In this document: positions 34,148 through 42,157 of the stretch, piece after piece
Position numbering within the stretch: the stretch's first letter is position 1
Layout: each line of letters begins with the position of its first letter
Source of the DNA: PALSA-1316 sp964499365
GTDB lineage: Bacteria > Nitrospirota > Thermodesulfovibrionia > Thermodesulfovibrionales > UBA6898
DNA length: 64,000 nucleotides
Assembly: GCA_964499365.1 (NCBI GenBank)
Contig: CAZCKU010000004.1
Span: 1-64,000 of the forward strand
Direction: 5' to 3'
Made by a program: the position numbers and the translations under genes
Notes under the pieces: generated by a model
The model's database searches: none
What the model was told of the DNA's origin: nothing
What the model saw: the letters and a program-made list of their open reading frames with translations, nothing else

Positions 34148-34192
34148 ATCCTTATCATCATACCACAGCCGGTCATTGAGAGGGCGTTTTGA

Positions 34193-34222
34193 TTGACAAA
34201 ATGCGGCGCTATCCTTTAAGAT
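34193..34222 (+). promoter_or_regulatory. Promoter of glyQS with very short leader
   Basis: A perfect TTGACA (34193-34198), an 18-bp spacer and TAAGAT (34217-34222). The predicted start near 34229 leaves about 6 nt before the ATG at 34235, and the bases between are T/C-rich with no Shine-Dalgarno sequence. Confidence 0.55.
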
Positions 34223-34234
34223 TTTTTCTCCATT

Positions 34235-35110
34235 ATGTATTTTCAGGATATTATTTTATCACTTCAGAATTTCTGGTCGAAGAAGGGCTGTCTCCTTCTT
34301 CAGCCGTATGATATCGAGGTCGGAGCCGGCACCTTTCATCCTGCCACGTTCTTCAGGGTGCTCGGTCCCGAGCCCTGGAAGGTGGCCTACGTTGAGCCTT
34401 CGCGGAGGCCGACCGACGGCAGATACGGGGAAAACCCGAACCGGCTCCAGCATTATTATCAGTATCAGGTAATTATCAAACCGTCTCCGGCGGACAGTCA
34501 GGGGCTGTATCTTGAAAGCCTCTCGGCTATCGGCATCGATCCGGTCCACCACGATATCCGTTTTGTGGAAGACGATTGGGAATCGCCGACCCTCGGTGCC
34601 TGGGGGCTTGGGTGGGAGGTTTGGCTCGACGGCATGGAGGTGACCCAGTTCACCTATTTCCAGCAGGTTGGCGGTATCGACCTGAAGCCGATTTCCCTCG
34701 AAATCACCTACGGCCTTGAGCGCATTGCGATGTACCTGCAGGGGGTCGACAATGTCTATCACCTGAAATGGAATAAGGATCTTACCTATGGCGATGTCCA
34801 TCACGCGAGCGAGGTTGAGGGTTCAAAGTATAATTTTGATTTTTCGAATGCGGAACTCCTGGCCCGGCATTTCGAAGACTGCGAGAAGCAGTCACTTTCG
34901 CTGAACGAGGCTGGCCTCGTCATCCCCTCGTATGAGTTCTGTCTTAAATGTTCCCATCTGTTCAATTTGCTTGACGCGCGCGGGGCGATCTCTGTCACGG
35001 AGAGGACAAAATATATCGCACGGGTCAGGAACCTTGCCAAGCGCTCTGCTGAGGCATTTTATAGACAGCGTGAGGAGATGGGTTTCCCGCTGCTGAGGAA
35101 TAATTCATGA
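34235..35110 (+). CDS. glyQ: Glycyl-tRNA synthetase alpha subunit
   Basis: The 291-aa product matches GlyQ end to end: FQDIILSLQNFWSKKGCLLL at the start, PYDIEVGAGTFHPATFFRVLG, class II motif 2-like EPSRRPTDGRYGENPNRL, and GGIDLKPISLEITYGLERIAMY. With GlyS it forms the alpha2beta2 enzyme that charges tRNA-Gly. The start is fixed because the conserved N-terminus begins at this ATG. The ATG of glyS overlaps its stop by 4 nt (ATGA). Confidence 0.97.
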   Translation: MYFQDIILSLQNFWSKKGCLLLQPYDIEVGAGTFHPATFFRVLGPEPWKVAYVEPSRRPTDGRYGENPNRLQHYYQYQVIIKPSPADSQGLYLESLSAIGIDPVHHDIRFVEDDWESPTLGAWGLGWEVWLDGMEVTQFTYFQQVGGIDLKPISLEITYGLERIAMYLQGVDNVYHLKWNKDLTYGDVHHASEVEGSKYNFDFSNAELLARHFEDCEKQSLSLNEAGLVIPSYEFCLKCSHLFNLLDARGAISVTERTKYIARVRNLAKRSAEAFYRQREEMGFPLLRNNS

Positions 35111-37206
35111 CGACGGATATAATGCCGGATAAGGGGCCGCAGGGACAGCCGCTGCTCCTGGAACTGGGGACTGAAGAGATTCCCGCCCGTTTTCTGCCCG
35201 GTGCCATTGCCGATCTTGAGCGTATTGCGTCTGCGGTGTTCTCGGAGTTCAGGGTCCCGCACGAAGGTCTGCGCGCCTATGCAACCCCCAGACGGCTCAG
35301 TCTGATGATGCAGGGCGTGGCGGCCATGCAGCTGGATAATACCCGTGAGGTCTTCGGACCTGCAAGGAAGGCGGCCTTTGACGAGGCGGGAACCCCGACA
35401 CGGGCAGCCATCGGTTTTGCCCAGTCGGCGGGTGTTTCGCCGGCTGACCTTGTGATCAGGAAGAAGGGTGCTGCCGACTACGTTGTAGCCGTTGTCCATG
35501 AAAAAGGCACCGAGACCGAGGCCGTGCTGCCTGATATGATCAGGAAGATCGTCCTTTCCCTGCGTTTTCCGAAATCCATGCGGTGGGGAAACGGCGATTT
35601 TGCGTTTGTCAGGCCGATTCACTGGATCGTGAGCATCTGCGGGTCCCGCGTGATTCCTGTTGAGGTCGAAGGCATCAAGGCCGCCGGGATGACCCGTGGC
35701 CACCGCTTTTTGTCTCCGGCGTCCTTCCATGTCAAGGACATCGCGTCGTACATGAACCTGCTCGAAAACAGTTTTGTGGTCCTTGACCAGGAAAAGAGAA
35801 AACAGATTATTCGTGACGGTATCGTCTCAATAGCGGCCCGTTCGGGCGGCCGTCCGGTCATGGATGAGGAACTCCTTGAGCTGGTCAATTTTCTGGTCGA
35901 GTATCCGACGCCCGTCCTGTGCAGTTTCAACGCCGAGTACCTGAAGCTGCCGAAAGAACTGCTGATTACGGTGATGAAGGATCACCAGAAATATTTTGCC
36001 ATCGAAGATGACAGCGGCAGCCTGATCAACAAGTTTGTCGTCATCAGCAACACCCGTGCGGAGAACAACGAGAATGTCAGAATAGGGGCTGAACGGGTCA
36101 TCAAGGCCAGGTTCGATGACGCGAAGTTCTACTACTATGATGACCTGAAGAAGAGGCTTGAAGACAGGGTCGAGGATCTGAAGAAGGTGACGTTTCACGA
36201 CCGGCTTGGCAGCACCTATGCCAAGACAGAGCGGATTGTTGCGATTGCCAATCAGCTCGCGGCTGCGGTCAACCCCGCCCTGGCCGGGCTGGTATCGCGG
36301 GCCGCGCTGCTGTCGAAGACCGACCTGATAAGCGGTGTTGTCAGAGAGTTTCCCGAACTTCAGGGGATCATGGGCAAATATTATGCGTTGAACGACCGGG
36401 AAGCTCCTGATACAGCTTCGGCCCTTGAAGAGCAGTATCTGCCGAAGTCGCACGGCGGCCGCCTGCCTGTCACGGATGTCGGCGCGATCGTGAGCATGGC
36501 AGACAAGATCGACAGTATAGCAGCCTTTTTTGCGATCGGACAGGTTCCCACCGGTTCAGAAGACCCCTTTGCCCTGAGAAGGCAGGCCATGGGCATCGTC
36601 TCGATTCTGCTCGACAGATCGTACGGGGTGACGATCAGAGAGATATTTGATGCTGCTCTGGGTTCCCTTGGCGGGGTAAAGATCAAGGAGGGGACTGCCG
36701 GCAGCATCAGCAGCTTCATGGAACAGAGAATCGAGTTTATTTTTTCGACGCTCGGTTATGAGCAGGACCTCGTGAAGGCCGCTCTTCCCCTGTCGCTGTC
36801 GTATCCCCTCAGGACGATTGCCGGCAGACTCGATGCGCTGAGACTCTTCAGGTCTGATGAGATATACCCTGCCTTCCTGATGGCGATCAAGAGGGTGAAC
36901 AATATCCTCCCGAAGACCCCGGTGCCGGAATGTGACGGAGCGCTGCTGGTCCAGGATGAGGAAAAGGCACTGCATGCTGCCTTCGGGAAGCTCAGAGACC
37001 AGGTCGCAGGCCTGGTGCGTGATGAGAAATTTGCTGAGGGGCTGAGGGCCTTTGCCGGGCTTACGGCACCGGTGAACACCTTCTTCGATAGGGTGCTCGT
37101 CATGGATAAGGACGAAGCCGTGAAGAATAACCGCCTGGCCCTCCTGCGGGACATCTGGACTGCTGCTGCTACGCTTGCTGATTTTTCAAAACTTCCGGCT
37201 GCATAA
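35107..37206 (+). CDS. glyS: Glycyl-tRNA synthetase beta subunit
   Basis: This 699-aa protein has the GlyS N-terminus LLELGTEEIPARFLPGA and the central runs PKSMRWGNGDFAFVRPIHWI, KDHQKYFAIEDD and RADKIDSI-like ADKIDSIAAFF. An HD-like region (SKTDLISGVVREFPELQGIM) and a C-terminal anticodon-binding DALR-type part (FDRVLVMDKDEAVKNNRLAL) complete it. It binds tRNA-Gly and is needed for aminoacylation by the alpha subunit. Length is normal for the family. Confidence 0.97.
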   Translation: MTTDIMPDKGPQGQPLLLELGTEEIPARFLPGAIADLERIASAVFSEFRVPHEGLRAYATPRRLSLMMQGVAAMQLDNTREVFGPARKAAFDEAGTPTRAAIGFAQSAGVSPADLVIRKKGAADYVVAVVHEKGTETEAVLPDMIRKIVLSLRFPKSMRWGNGDFAFVRPIHWIVSICGSRVIPVEVEGIKAAGMTRGHRFLSPASFHVKDIASYMNLLENSFVVLDQEKRKQIIRDGIVSIAARSGGRPVMDEELLELVNFLVEYPTPVLCSFNAEYLKLPKELLITVMKDHQKYFAIEDDSGSLINKFVVISNTRAENNENVRIGAERVIKARFDDAKFYYYDDLKKRLEDRVEDLKKVTFHDRLGSTYAKTERIVAIANQLAAAVNPALAGLVSRAALLSKTDLISGVVREFPELQGIMGKYYALNDREAPDTASALEEQYLPKSHGGRLPVTDVGAIVSMADKIDSIAAFFAIGQVPTGSEDPFALRRQAMGIVSILLDRSYGVTIREIFDAALGSLGGVKIKEGTAGSISSFMEQRIEFIFSTLGYEQDLVKAALPLSLSYPLRTIAGRLDALRLFRSDEIYPAFLMAIKRVNNILPKTPVPECDGALLVQDEEKALHAAFGKLRDQVAGLVRDEKFAEGLRAFAGLTAPVNTFFDRVLVMDKDEAVKNNRLALLRDIWTAAATLADFSKLPAA

Positions 37207-37282
37207 AAAATTAGACCCTCATCCCCCGTGCTCTCTGCAGCCGTCCTGTCCCCGACATACTGCCTCAGTCAGGCAGTTGTCA

Positions 37283-38302
37283 CTATGACTCTTTCCTCGT
37301 CATCGCCATGTCTTCGAGCGTCTTGAGCTTGGATATCTCTCCGAGTGCAATGAGGGTGTCTCCGGCGCTGATCGTGCTTCTGAAGGTGGGGTTGAATTTC
37401 ATCTCGCCCGCCTGGGTCTTGATGCCGACGATGATGATGCCCAGTTCCCTCCCGATGCCGCATTCATCCAGCGTAAGCCCGACCAGCCCGCAATGCTGCT
37501 GGATAGATATCTCCTCCATCTGAAGATCGATATTGCCGCTCTTGGTGGCAAATTCGATGAAGTCGACGACGGCAGGCTTCAGGACCGTGTGGGCTATCCT
37601 GAGTCCGCCGATATGATAGGGCGACACCACCCGGTCGGCCCCGGCGCGGAGCAGCTTCTTTTCAGAACCTTCGTCACCGGCGCGGGCGACGATCGTGAGG
37701 GCCGGGTTCAGCTCCCGTGCGCTCAGGACGACATACATGTTTTCGGCGTCGGTCGGGAGCACGGATATCAGGCCGCGCGCCCGGTCGATACGGAGTGCTT
37801 TAAGGACTTCATCCTTGGTGGCGTCTCCCCGGTAGATCAGGGCGTCTTCCCTGTCTGAGGCGACCTCGCTGCTCTTTTCGATCGCGACAAAGACAAAATT
37901 CTTTTCTTCGAGTTCGCGGGCGATGATCCTGCCCATACGGCCGTAGCCGCAGATGATATAGTGGTCCTTGAGGTCCTTGATCTTCTTTTCCAATCTCTTC
38001 CTCCCGAATATCTCCTGAAGCTCACCCTCCAGGATTATCTTGGCCCCGGTACTCAGTGCATAGAAGACGGTTCCGACGCCGATGATGAGCAGGATAATCG
38101 TAAACAGCTGGCCCCTGAATGAAAGTTCGTGGACCTCACGGTATCCGACCGTGGTCAGCGTGATGATGGTCATATAGAGCGAGTCGAAGAGTGACCATCC
38201 TTCGATGACCATATAGCCAAAGGTACCGAAGGAGATGATCAGCAGGATAAGCCCCGCCGTCAGCACCAGCCGTTCTCTGAGTTCCTCGACCTGAATTTTC
38301 AT
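37283..38302 (-). CDS. Potassium-channel protein with RCK (TrkA-N/TrkA-C) domains
   Basis: The 339-aa protein has two transmembrane helices (about 10-30 and 70-92) flanking a pore loop with TLTTVGYREV. The selectivity filter keeps TVGY, but the usual following Gly-Asp is Arg-Glu. A cytoplasmic TrkA-N domain (about 108-230) has the nucleotide-binding ICGYGRMGRIIA and acidic IEKSSE. A TrkA-C domain follows (about 250-335). This is the MthK/Kch layout in which the RCK ring gates K+ flow in response to Ca2+, nucleotides or pH. It is the last gene of a corA-dedA-channel operon on the minus strand. Confidence 0.87.
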   Translation of the reverse strand: MKIQVEELRERLVLTAGLILLIISFGTFGYMVIEGWSLFDSLYMTIITLTTVGYREVHELSFRGQLFTIILLIIGVGTVFYALSTGAKIILEGELQEIFGRKRLEKKIKDLKDHYIICGYGRMGRIIARELEEKNFVFVAIEKSSEVASDREDALIYRGDATKDEVLKALRIDRARGLISVLPTDAENMYVVLSARELNPALTIVARAGDEGSEKKLLRAGADRVVSPYHIGGLRIAHTVLKPAVVDFIEFATKSGNIDLQMEEISIQQHCGLVGLTLDECGIGRELGIIIVGIKTQAGEMKFNPTFRSTISAGDTLIALGEISKLKTLEDMAMTRKES

Positions 38303-38348
38303 CTTCTGTCGTTGCGCACCTGAATTGCTGCCCTTCCGGATACCGGCA

Positions 38349-38990
38349 TTACGGTCTCCGGTAACGGTGACGGATATATTCGATGATCCCGGGCAGGATC
38401 GATATCAGTATTATCGCCATGATGACCAGGGTGAAATTCTTCCTGACGATAGGCAGATTGCCGAAAAAATAGCCTCCGGCAACAAAGATCGCAATCCAGG
38501 CCAGGCCGCCGGCGATGTTGTACATGATAAACCGGGAATAGGTCATGCTGCCGACCCCAGCGACGAACGGGGCGAAGGTCCTGATGATCGGGACAAAACG
38601 GGCAATGATAATGGTCTTGCCGCCGTATTTTTCGTAGAAAGCATGCGTGCGGTCAAGATACTCGCGGTTCAGAAAACGGACGTCCTTTCTGCTGAAGACC
38701 CTCGGACCGATATAGTGGCCGATCCAGTAGTTCAGGGTATCGCCCAGAATCGCGGCAAGGGCGAGCAGGGCCGAGAGCCAGTACACATCAAAAGCGCCCA
38801 GCGCTGCGAATGCCCCGGCTGCAAAGAGAAGGGAGTCTCCCGGCAGCAGCGGCATAACGACCAGCCCGGTCTCGCAAAATATGATAAGAAAGAGGATTGC
38901 ATAGGTCCACACCCCATAGCTTTGTATGATAAGGCTGAGGTGTTTGTCCAGATGCATGAAGATGTCGATGAGGGTTTTCAGGTAGTCCAT
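38349..38990 (-). CDS. DedA-family membrane protein
   Basis: The 213-aa protein, starting MDYLKTLIDIF, has the DedA/SNARE-associated pattern: FCETGLVVMPLLPGDSLLF, GDTLNYWIGHYIGPR, HAFYEKYGGKTIIIARFVP and RTFAPFVAGVGSM, with four to five hydrophobic helices. DedA proteins scramble or flip polyprenyl-phosphate and phospholipid carriers and support proton-motive-force maintenance. The reading frame extends 23 codons further upstream, but this ATG has GGGAGAT just before it and begins the conserved region. It lies between corA (26 bp upstream) and the K+ channel gene. Confidence 0.9.
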   Translation of the reverse strand: MDYLKTLIDIFMHLDKHLSLIIQSYGVWTYAILFLIIFCETGLVVMPLLPGDSLLFAAGAFAALGAFDVYWLSALLALAAILGDTLNYWIGHYIGPRVFSRKDVRFLNREYLDRTHAFYEKYGGKTIIIARFVPIIRTFAPFVAGVGSMTYSRFIMYNIAGGLAWIAIFVAGGYFFGNLPIVRKNFTLVIMAIILISILPGIIEYIRHRYRRP

Positions 38991-39015
38991 ATATCTCCCG
39001 GCGGGGTTTCTGCTA

Positions 39016-40080
39016 TCAAAGCCACTTCTTTGTTCTGAAATAATACAGCATCCCGGCACTGATTAGGAACATGACCAGCCAAAGAAGAGGGTATGCCCAG
39101 GGCACGTCGAGTTCAGGCATATGTTTGAAGTTCATTCCGTAGACCCCGACCAGGAAGGTGAGCGGCATGAAGATCGTGGCGATGATCGTCAGGACCTTCA
39201 TGACAGCGTTCATCCTGTTGCTCATGCTTGAGAGGTAAATGTCGATCATGCCCGAGGCCATGTCACGAAAGGTCTCGACGGTTTCTATAATCTCGATCGT
39301 GTGGTCATACACGTCCCTGAGATAGAGCCGTGTCCCCTCCTGTATCAGGGGAGACTCCCCTCTCTGCAGTCCGCTGATGACCTCGCGCAGCGGCCAGACA
39401 GCCTTGCGCAGATAGATCAGTTCGCGCTTGAGAAAGTGGATTGAGGTCAGTGTTTTGTCAGCAGGGCTGATGACGAGCCGGTCTTCAATCGTTTCGATTT
39501 CTTCCCCCATTTTTTCAAGTATGCTGAAGTAGTTGTCGACCACCGCATCGATCAGGGAATAGAGAAGATAGTCGGCACCCATCTTCCGGATCCTGCCCTT
39601 GTCATTGCGGAGCCGCTCCCTGACGGCGGTAAAGACATCCCCCTCGATGCCCTCCTGGACCGAGATGATGAAGTTTCTGCCGGCTATCAGACTTATCTGC
39701 TCACTGACGACCGGGCCGTTCTTGCCAGGGTAGAGCATCTTCAGGACGACATAGATATAGTCCGTGTAGTCCTCCATCTTTGGCCGCTGTCCGGTATTCA
39801 GTATGTCCTCAAGCACCAAGGGATGGAACCCGTAGCAGTCGCCGAGCCTCTGGATCATCTCGGGCTGGCCGAGCCCGTCAACGTTGATCCAGGTGACCGA
39901 GGGACTGTCCCTGAAGAGAAAGCATTCATCAATGCCGTCAATCTGCTTCTCCTGAAGGTTCGAGACGTCGTAGTCCATGATGGTGATCAGGACCTTGTCG
40001 TGGATCCTTTTGCCGAGGTGTATAAGTGAGCCGGGGGGAAGGCCAGCCTTCGCTGATCGTTTATGGGTAAGACCTGTCAT
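39016..40080 (-). CDS. corA: CorA-family magnesium/cobalt transporter
   Basis: The 354-aa protein has a long N-terminal cytoplasmic funnel domain (1-290) rich in charged helices. Two C-terminal transmembrane helices follow; the first ends in the diagnostic YGMNF (GMN) motif, which forms the ion filter, and the second is YPLLWLVMFLISAGMLYYF. EDILNTGQRPKMEDYTDYIYV is also typical. CorA forms a pentamer that admits Mg2+ or Co2+. It heads an operon with DedA and a K+ channel, hence an ion-homeostasis unit. Confidence 0.94.
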   Translation of the reverse strand: MTGLTHKRSAKAGLPPGSLIHLGKRIHDKVLITIMDYDVSNLQEKQIDGIDECFLFRDSPSVTWINVDGLGQPEMIQRLGDCYGFHPLVLEDILNTGQRPKMEDYTDYIYVVLKMLYPGKNGPVVSEQISLIAGRNFIISVQEGIEGDVFTAVRERLRNDKGRIRKMGADYLLYSLIDAVVDNYFSILEKMGEEIETIEDRLVISPADKTLTSIHFLKRELIYLRKAVWPLREVISGLQRGESPLIQEGTRLYLRDVYDHTIEIIETVETFRDMASGMIDIYLSSMSNRMNAVMKVLTIIATIFMPLTFLVGVYGMNFKHMPELDVPWAYPLLWLVMFLISAGMLYYFRTKKWL

Positions 40081-40240
40081 GATCTGAAGTCCGGATCCAT
40101 TTCGGTTAGTAATGCTATCAGACAGGATTTATCATTGTCAAATCGGTCAACCGGCAGGAAGGGGATCTTCCTGATGTCTTTTATTTAATGGATGGTTTGA
40201 AGTAAAATAAGGATAATTTTTTTTCGACAGGGGTGGATAT

Positions 40241-41482
40241 ATGGGACATATTAAAGGACTTAAATGCAGGGAATGCAGCAGGGAATATCCGATTGAGCCC
40301 ATATACGTCTGTGAATTCTGTTTCGGGCCGCTCGAGGTGGCCTATGACTATACGAGCATCGCAAAGGACCTCAGCAGAAAGAAGATTGAAAAGAGGGACA
40401 AGAACCTCTGGAGGTACCGGGAACTCCTGCCGATTGACGGCGATCCGCAGGTCGGTCTGGATTCGGGCTTTACGCCCCTTTTGAAGGCGAATAATCTGGC
40501 AAGGGTGCTGGGTGTAGACGAACTCTATATCAAGGACGATACGGTGGTGCATCCGACGCTCTCGTTCAAGGACCGGGTTGTCTCGATCGCCCTGACGAAG
40601 GCGAAGGAGTTCGGGTTTGACACTGTTGCCTGTGCGTCGACCGGGAACCTTGCGCACTCGGTATCGGCCCACGGTGCCCGTGCGGGCTTTCGGCGGTTCA
40701 TCTTTATCCCTGCAACGCTTGAGGCGAGCAAAATAGTTGCGTCGCTGGTCTATGAACCGAATCTGGTGGCCGTCGACGGAAACTACGATGACGTCAACCG
40801 TCTCTGCAGCGAGATAGCCAATAAATACCATTGGGCCTTTGTCAACATCAACATCCGGCCTTTTTATGCCGAGGGGTCCAAGACGATAGGGTTCGAGATC
40901 GTCGAACAGCTTGGGTGGAAGGTGCCGGACCATATCGTTGTGCCCTGCGCCAGCGGGTCCCTGCTGACCAAGGTCTGGAAGAGCTTCAGGGAGTTTAAGG
41001 AAGTCGGTATTATCCGGGAGGTCGGGACGAAGGTCTATGCAGCCCAGGCAACGGGGTGCTCACCCATTGCCACGGCGATCAAGCAGGGGACCGATGTGAT
41101 CAGACCGGTGAAGCCGAACACGATCGCAAAGTCTCTTGCAATCGGCAATCCCGCTGACGGTTTTTATGCCTCTCAGGTGGTGAAGGAGACCGGAGGTCAT
41201 GCAGAGGATGTGAGCGACCAGGAGATCATCGATGCGATGAAGCTGCTGGCACGTACCGAGGGCATATTTGCAGAGACCGCCGGCGGCGTAACCCTTGCGG
41301 CAACCAGGAAGCTGATCGAAAGCGGAAAGATTAAACGTGAAGGGGTAACCGTCATCTGCATTACGGGTAATGGTCTGAAGACTCAGGAGGCCTTGCAGGG
41401 ACATACCACGTCGCCTCATTTCATCAAGCCGAGCCTTGCCTCTTTTGAAGAGGTTCTCAAGAATATAGACAAGGGCGTATAA
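40241..41482 (+). CDS. thrC: Threonine synthase
   Basis: This 413-aa PLP enzyme has an N-terminal zinc ribbon (CRECSREYPIEPIYVCEFC). The fold-type II core contains the PLP lysine in HPTLSFKDRVVSIAL, then CASTGNLAHSVSAHGARAG and the phosphate cup in VPCASGSLLTK. It converts O-phospho-L-homoserine to threonine. GGGGTGG is the ribosome-binding site. It heads a cluster with a MoaD-like protein, a NIL-domain protein, apgM and lysC, which fits aspartate-family synthesis. The close coupling to a sulfur-carrier-like gene raises the possibility of a second activity on O-phosphohomoserine (see findings). About 160 bp divergent from corA carries no clear promoter. Confidence 0.93.
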   Translation: MGHIKGLKCRECSREYPIEPIYVCEFCFGPLEVAYDYTSIAKDLSRKKIEKRDKNLWRYRELLPIDGDPQVGLDSGFTPLLKANNLARVLGVDELYIKDDTVVHPTLSFKDRVVSIALTKAKEFGFDTVACASTGNLAHSVSAHGARAGFRRFIFIPATLEASKIVASLVYEPNLVAVDGNYDDVNRLCSEIANKYHWAFVNINIRPFYAEGSKTIGFEIVEQLGWKVPDHIVVPCASGSLLTKVWKSFREFKEVGIIREVGTKVYAAQATGCSPIATAIKQGTDVIRPVKPNTIAKSLAIGNPADGFYASQVVKETGGHAEDVSDQEIIDAMKLLARTEGIFAETAGGVTLAATRKLIESGKIKREGVTVICITGNGLKTQEALQGHTTSPHFIKPSLASFEEVLKNIDKGV

Positions 41483-41516
41483 GACAAATAAACAGGATGC
41501 AGAAGGAGGCTAATAC

Positions 41517-41819
41517 ATGTCAGTCAAGGTAAGAATACCGACCCCGCTTCAGAGATTGACCCAGGGCAAGGAAGAGGTAGAAGGTACGGCAGGGACAATC
41601 ATGGATCTCGTCCTGGCACTGGACAAGGACTATCCCGGGATCGCCGAGCGTATCTCGGAGAACGGCAAGATCAGGAGATTTGTCAATATTTATTTGAACG
41701 AAGAGGATATACGGTTCCTCAGCGGAGAGACCACACCGGTCAAGGACGGAGACGAGGTCTCGATCGTGCCGGCAATTGCGGGCGGCAGCTGCGGGAGACA
41801 CCATGAAAAAACGTGTTAA
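41517..41819 (+). CDS. MoaD/ThiS-like ubiquitin-fold sulfur-carrier protein with C-terminal extension
   Basis: The 100-aa protein has the beta-grasp sequence of MoaD-family carriers: KVRIPTPLQRLTQGKEEV, then NIYLNEEDIRFL and GDEVSIVPAIAGG. Such proteins are normally activated at a terminal Gly-Gly as a thiocarboxylate and donate sulfur. Here the GG is followed by ten more residues, SCGRHHEKTC, so a protease would have to expose the GG. GGAGG precedes the ATG. Its 3' end overlaps the NIL-domain gene by 17 nt. Context (thrC, NIL domain) suggests sulfur transfer into an amino acid rather than molybdopterin synthesis. Confidence 0.82.
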   Translation: MSVKVRIPTPLQRLTQGKEEVEGTAGTIMDLVLALDKDYPGIAERISENGKIRRFVNIYLNEEDIRFLSGETTPVKDGDEVSIVPAIAGGSCGRHHEKTC

Positions 41820-42039
41820 GCTGACCTTTCCCCAGCAGCTGATAAAGGAACCGGTGATATTTACCATGGCCAAGGAGTATAACGTTATCCCGAACATCAG
41901 GCGCGCCCGCGTGACCGAGACCGTGGGAGAGATGATCCTCGAGCTGGAAGGTTCAGCTGAAGACGTTGAAAAGGGGATACACTGGCTGAGGGAAAAGGGC
42001 ATTGAAGTGGAGATGGCAGAAGGCGATGTCATTGAGTGA
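41803..42039 (+). CDS. NIL-domain protein
   Basis: The 78-aa protein is a single NIL domain: KKRVKLTFPQQLIKEPVIFT, YNVIPNIRRARVTETVGEM, LELEGSAEDVEKGIHWLREKG as conserved blocks. NIL domains occur at the end of MetN methionine ABC ATPases, where they bind methionine, and in proteins for sulfide assimilation into homocysteine in anaerobes. A stand-alone copy next to a sulfur carrier and threonine synthase points to sulfur amino acid metabolism or its sensing. GGGAGA gives the ribosome-binding site inside the preceding gene. Translation is probably coupled. Confidence 0.8.
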   Translation: MKKRVKLTFPQQLIKEPVIFTMAKEYNVIPNIRRARVTETVGEMILELEGSAEDVEKGIHWLREKGIEVEMAEGDVIE

Positions 42040-42068
42040 AGAAGGTTATGAAACAGTTGCCTAAGGGT

Positions 42069-42144
42069 TGTCATTCCCGCAAGCAAAGCGCGTCGGGTAT
42101 CTATCTGAAAGATATGGAACGATTCCGGACAAGCCGGAATGACA
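42069..42144. repeat. Short palindromic repeat with TGTCATTCC ends
   Basis: The element begins TGTCATTCCCGC and ends GCCGGAATGACA, so its termini are inverted repeats. It fills most of the 118-bp gap before apgM. A related shorter unit is at 43433-43465. Such non-coding dispersed palindromes are common in bacterial genomes and are probably MITE- or REP-like. Confidence 0.75.
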
Positions 42145-42157
42145 GAAAATACGTATT

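Noticed and set aside
37259..37277. ACTGCCT-N5-AGGCAGT hairpin between convergent glyS and the K+ channel gene
   Set aside because: No T-tract on either side and only a 7-bp stem, so it is not supported as a terminator.
41517..41819. Frameshift explanation for the residues after Gly-Gly in the MoaD-like protein
   Set aside because: The frame is open to a normal stop and the overlap with the NIL-domain gene is clean. Without related sequences a frameshift cannot be shown, so the extension is reported as real.
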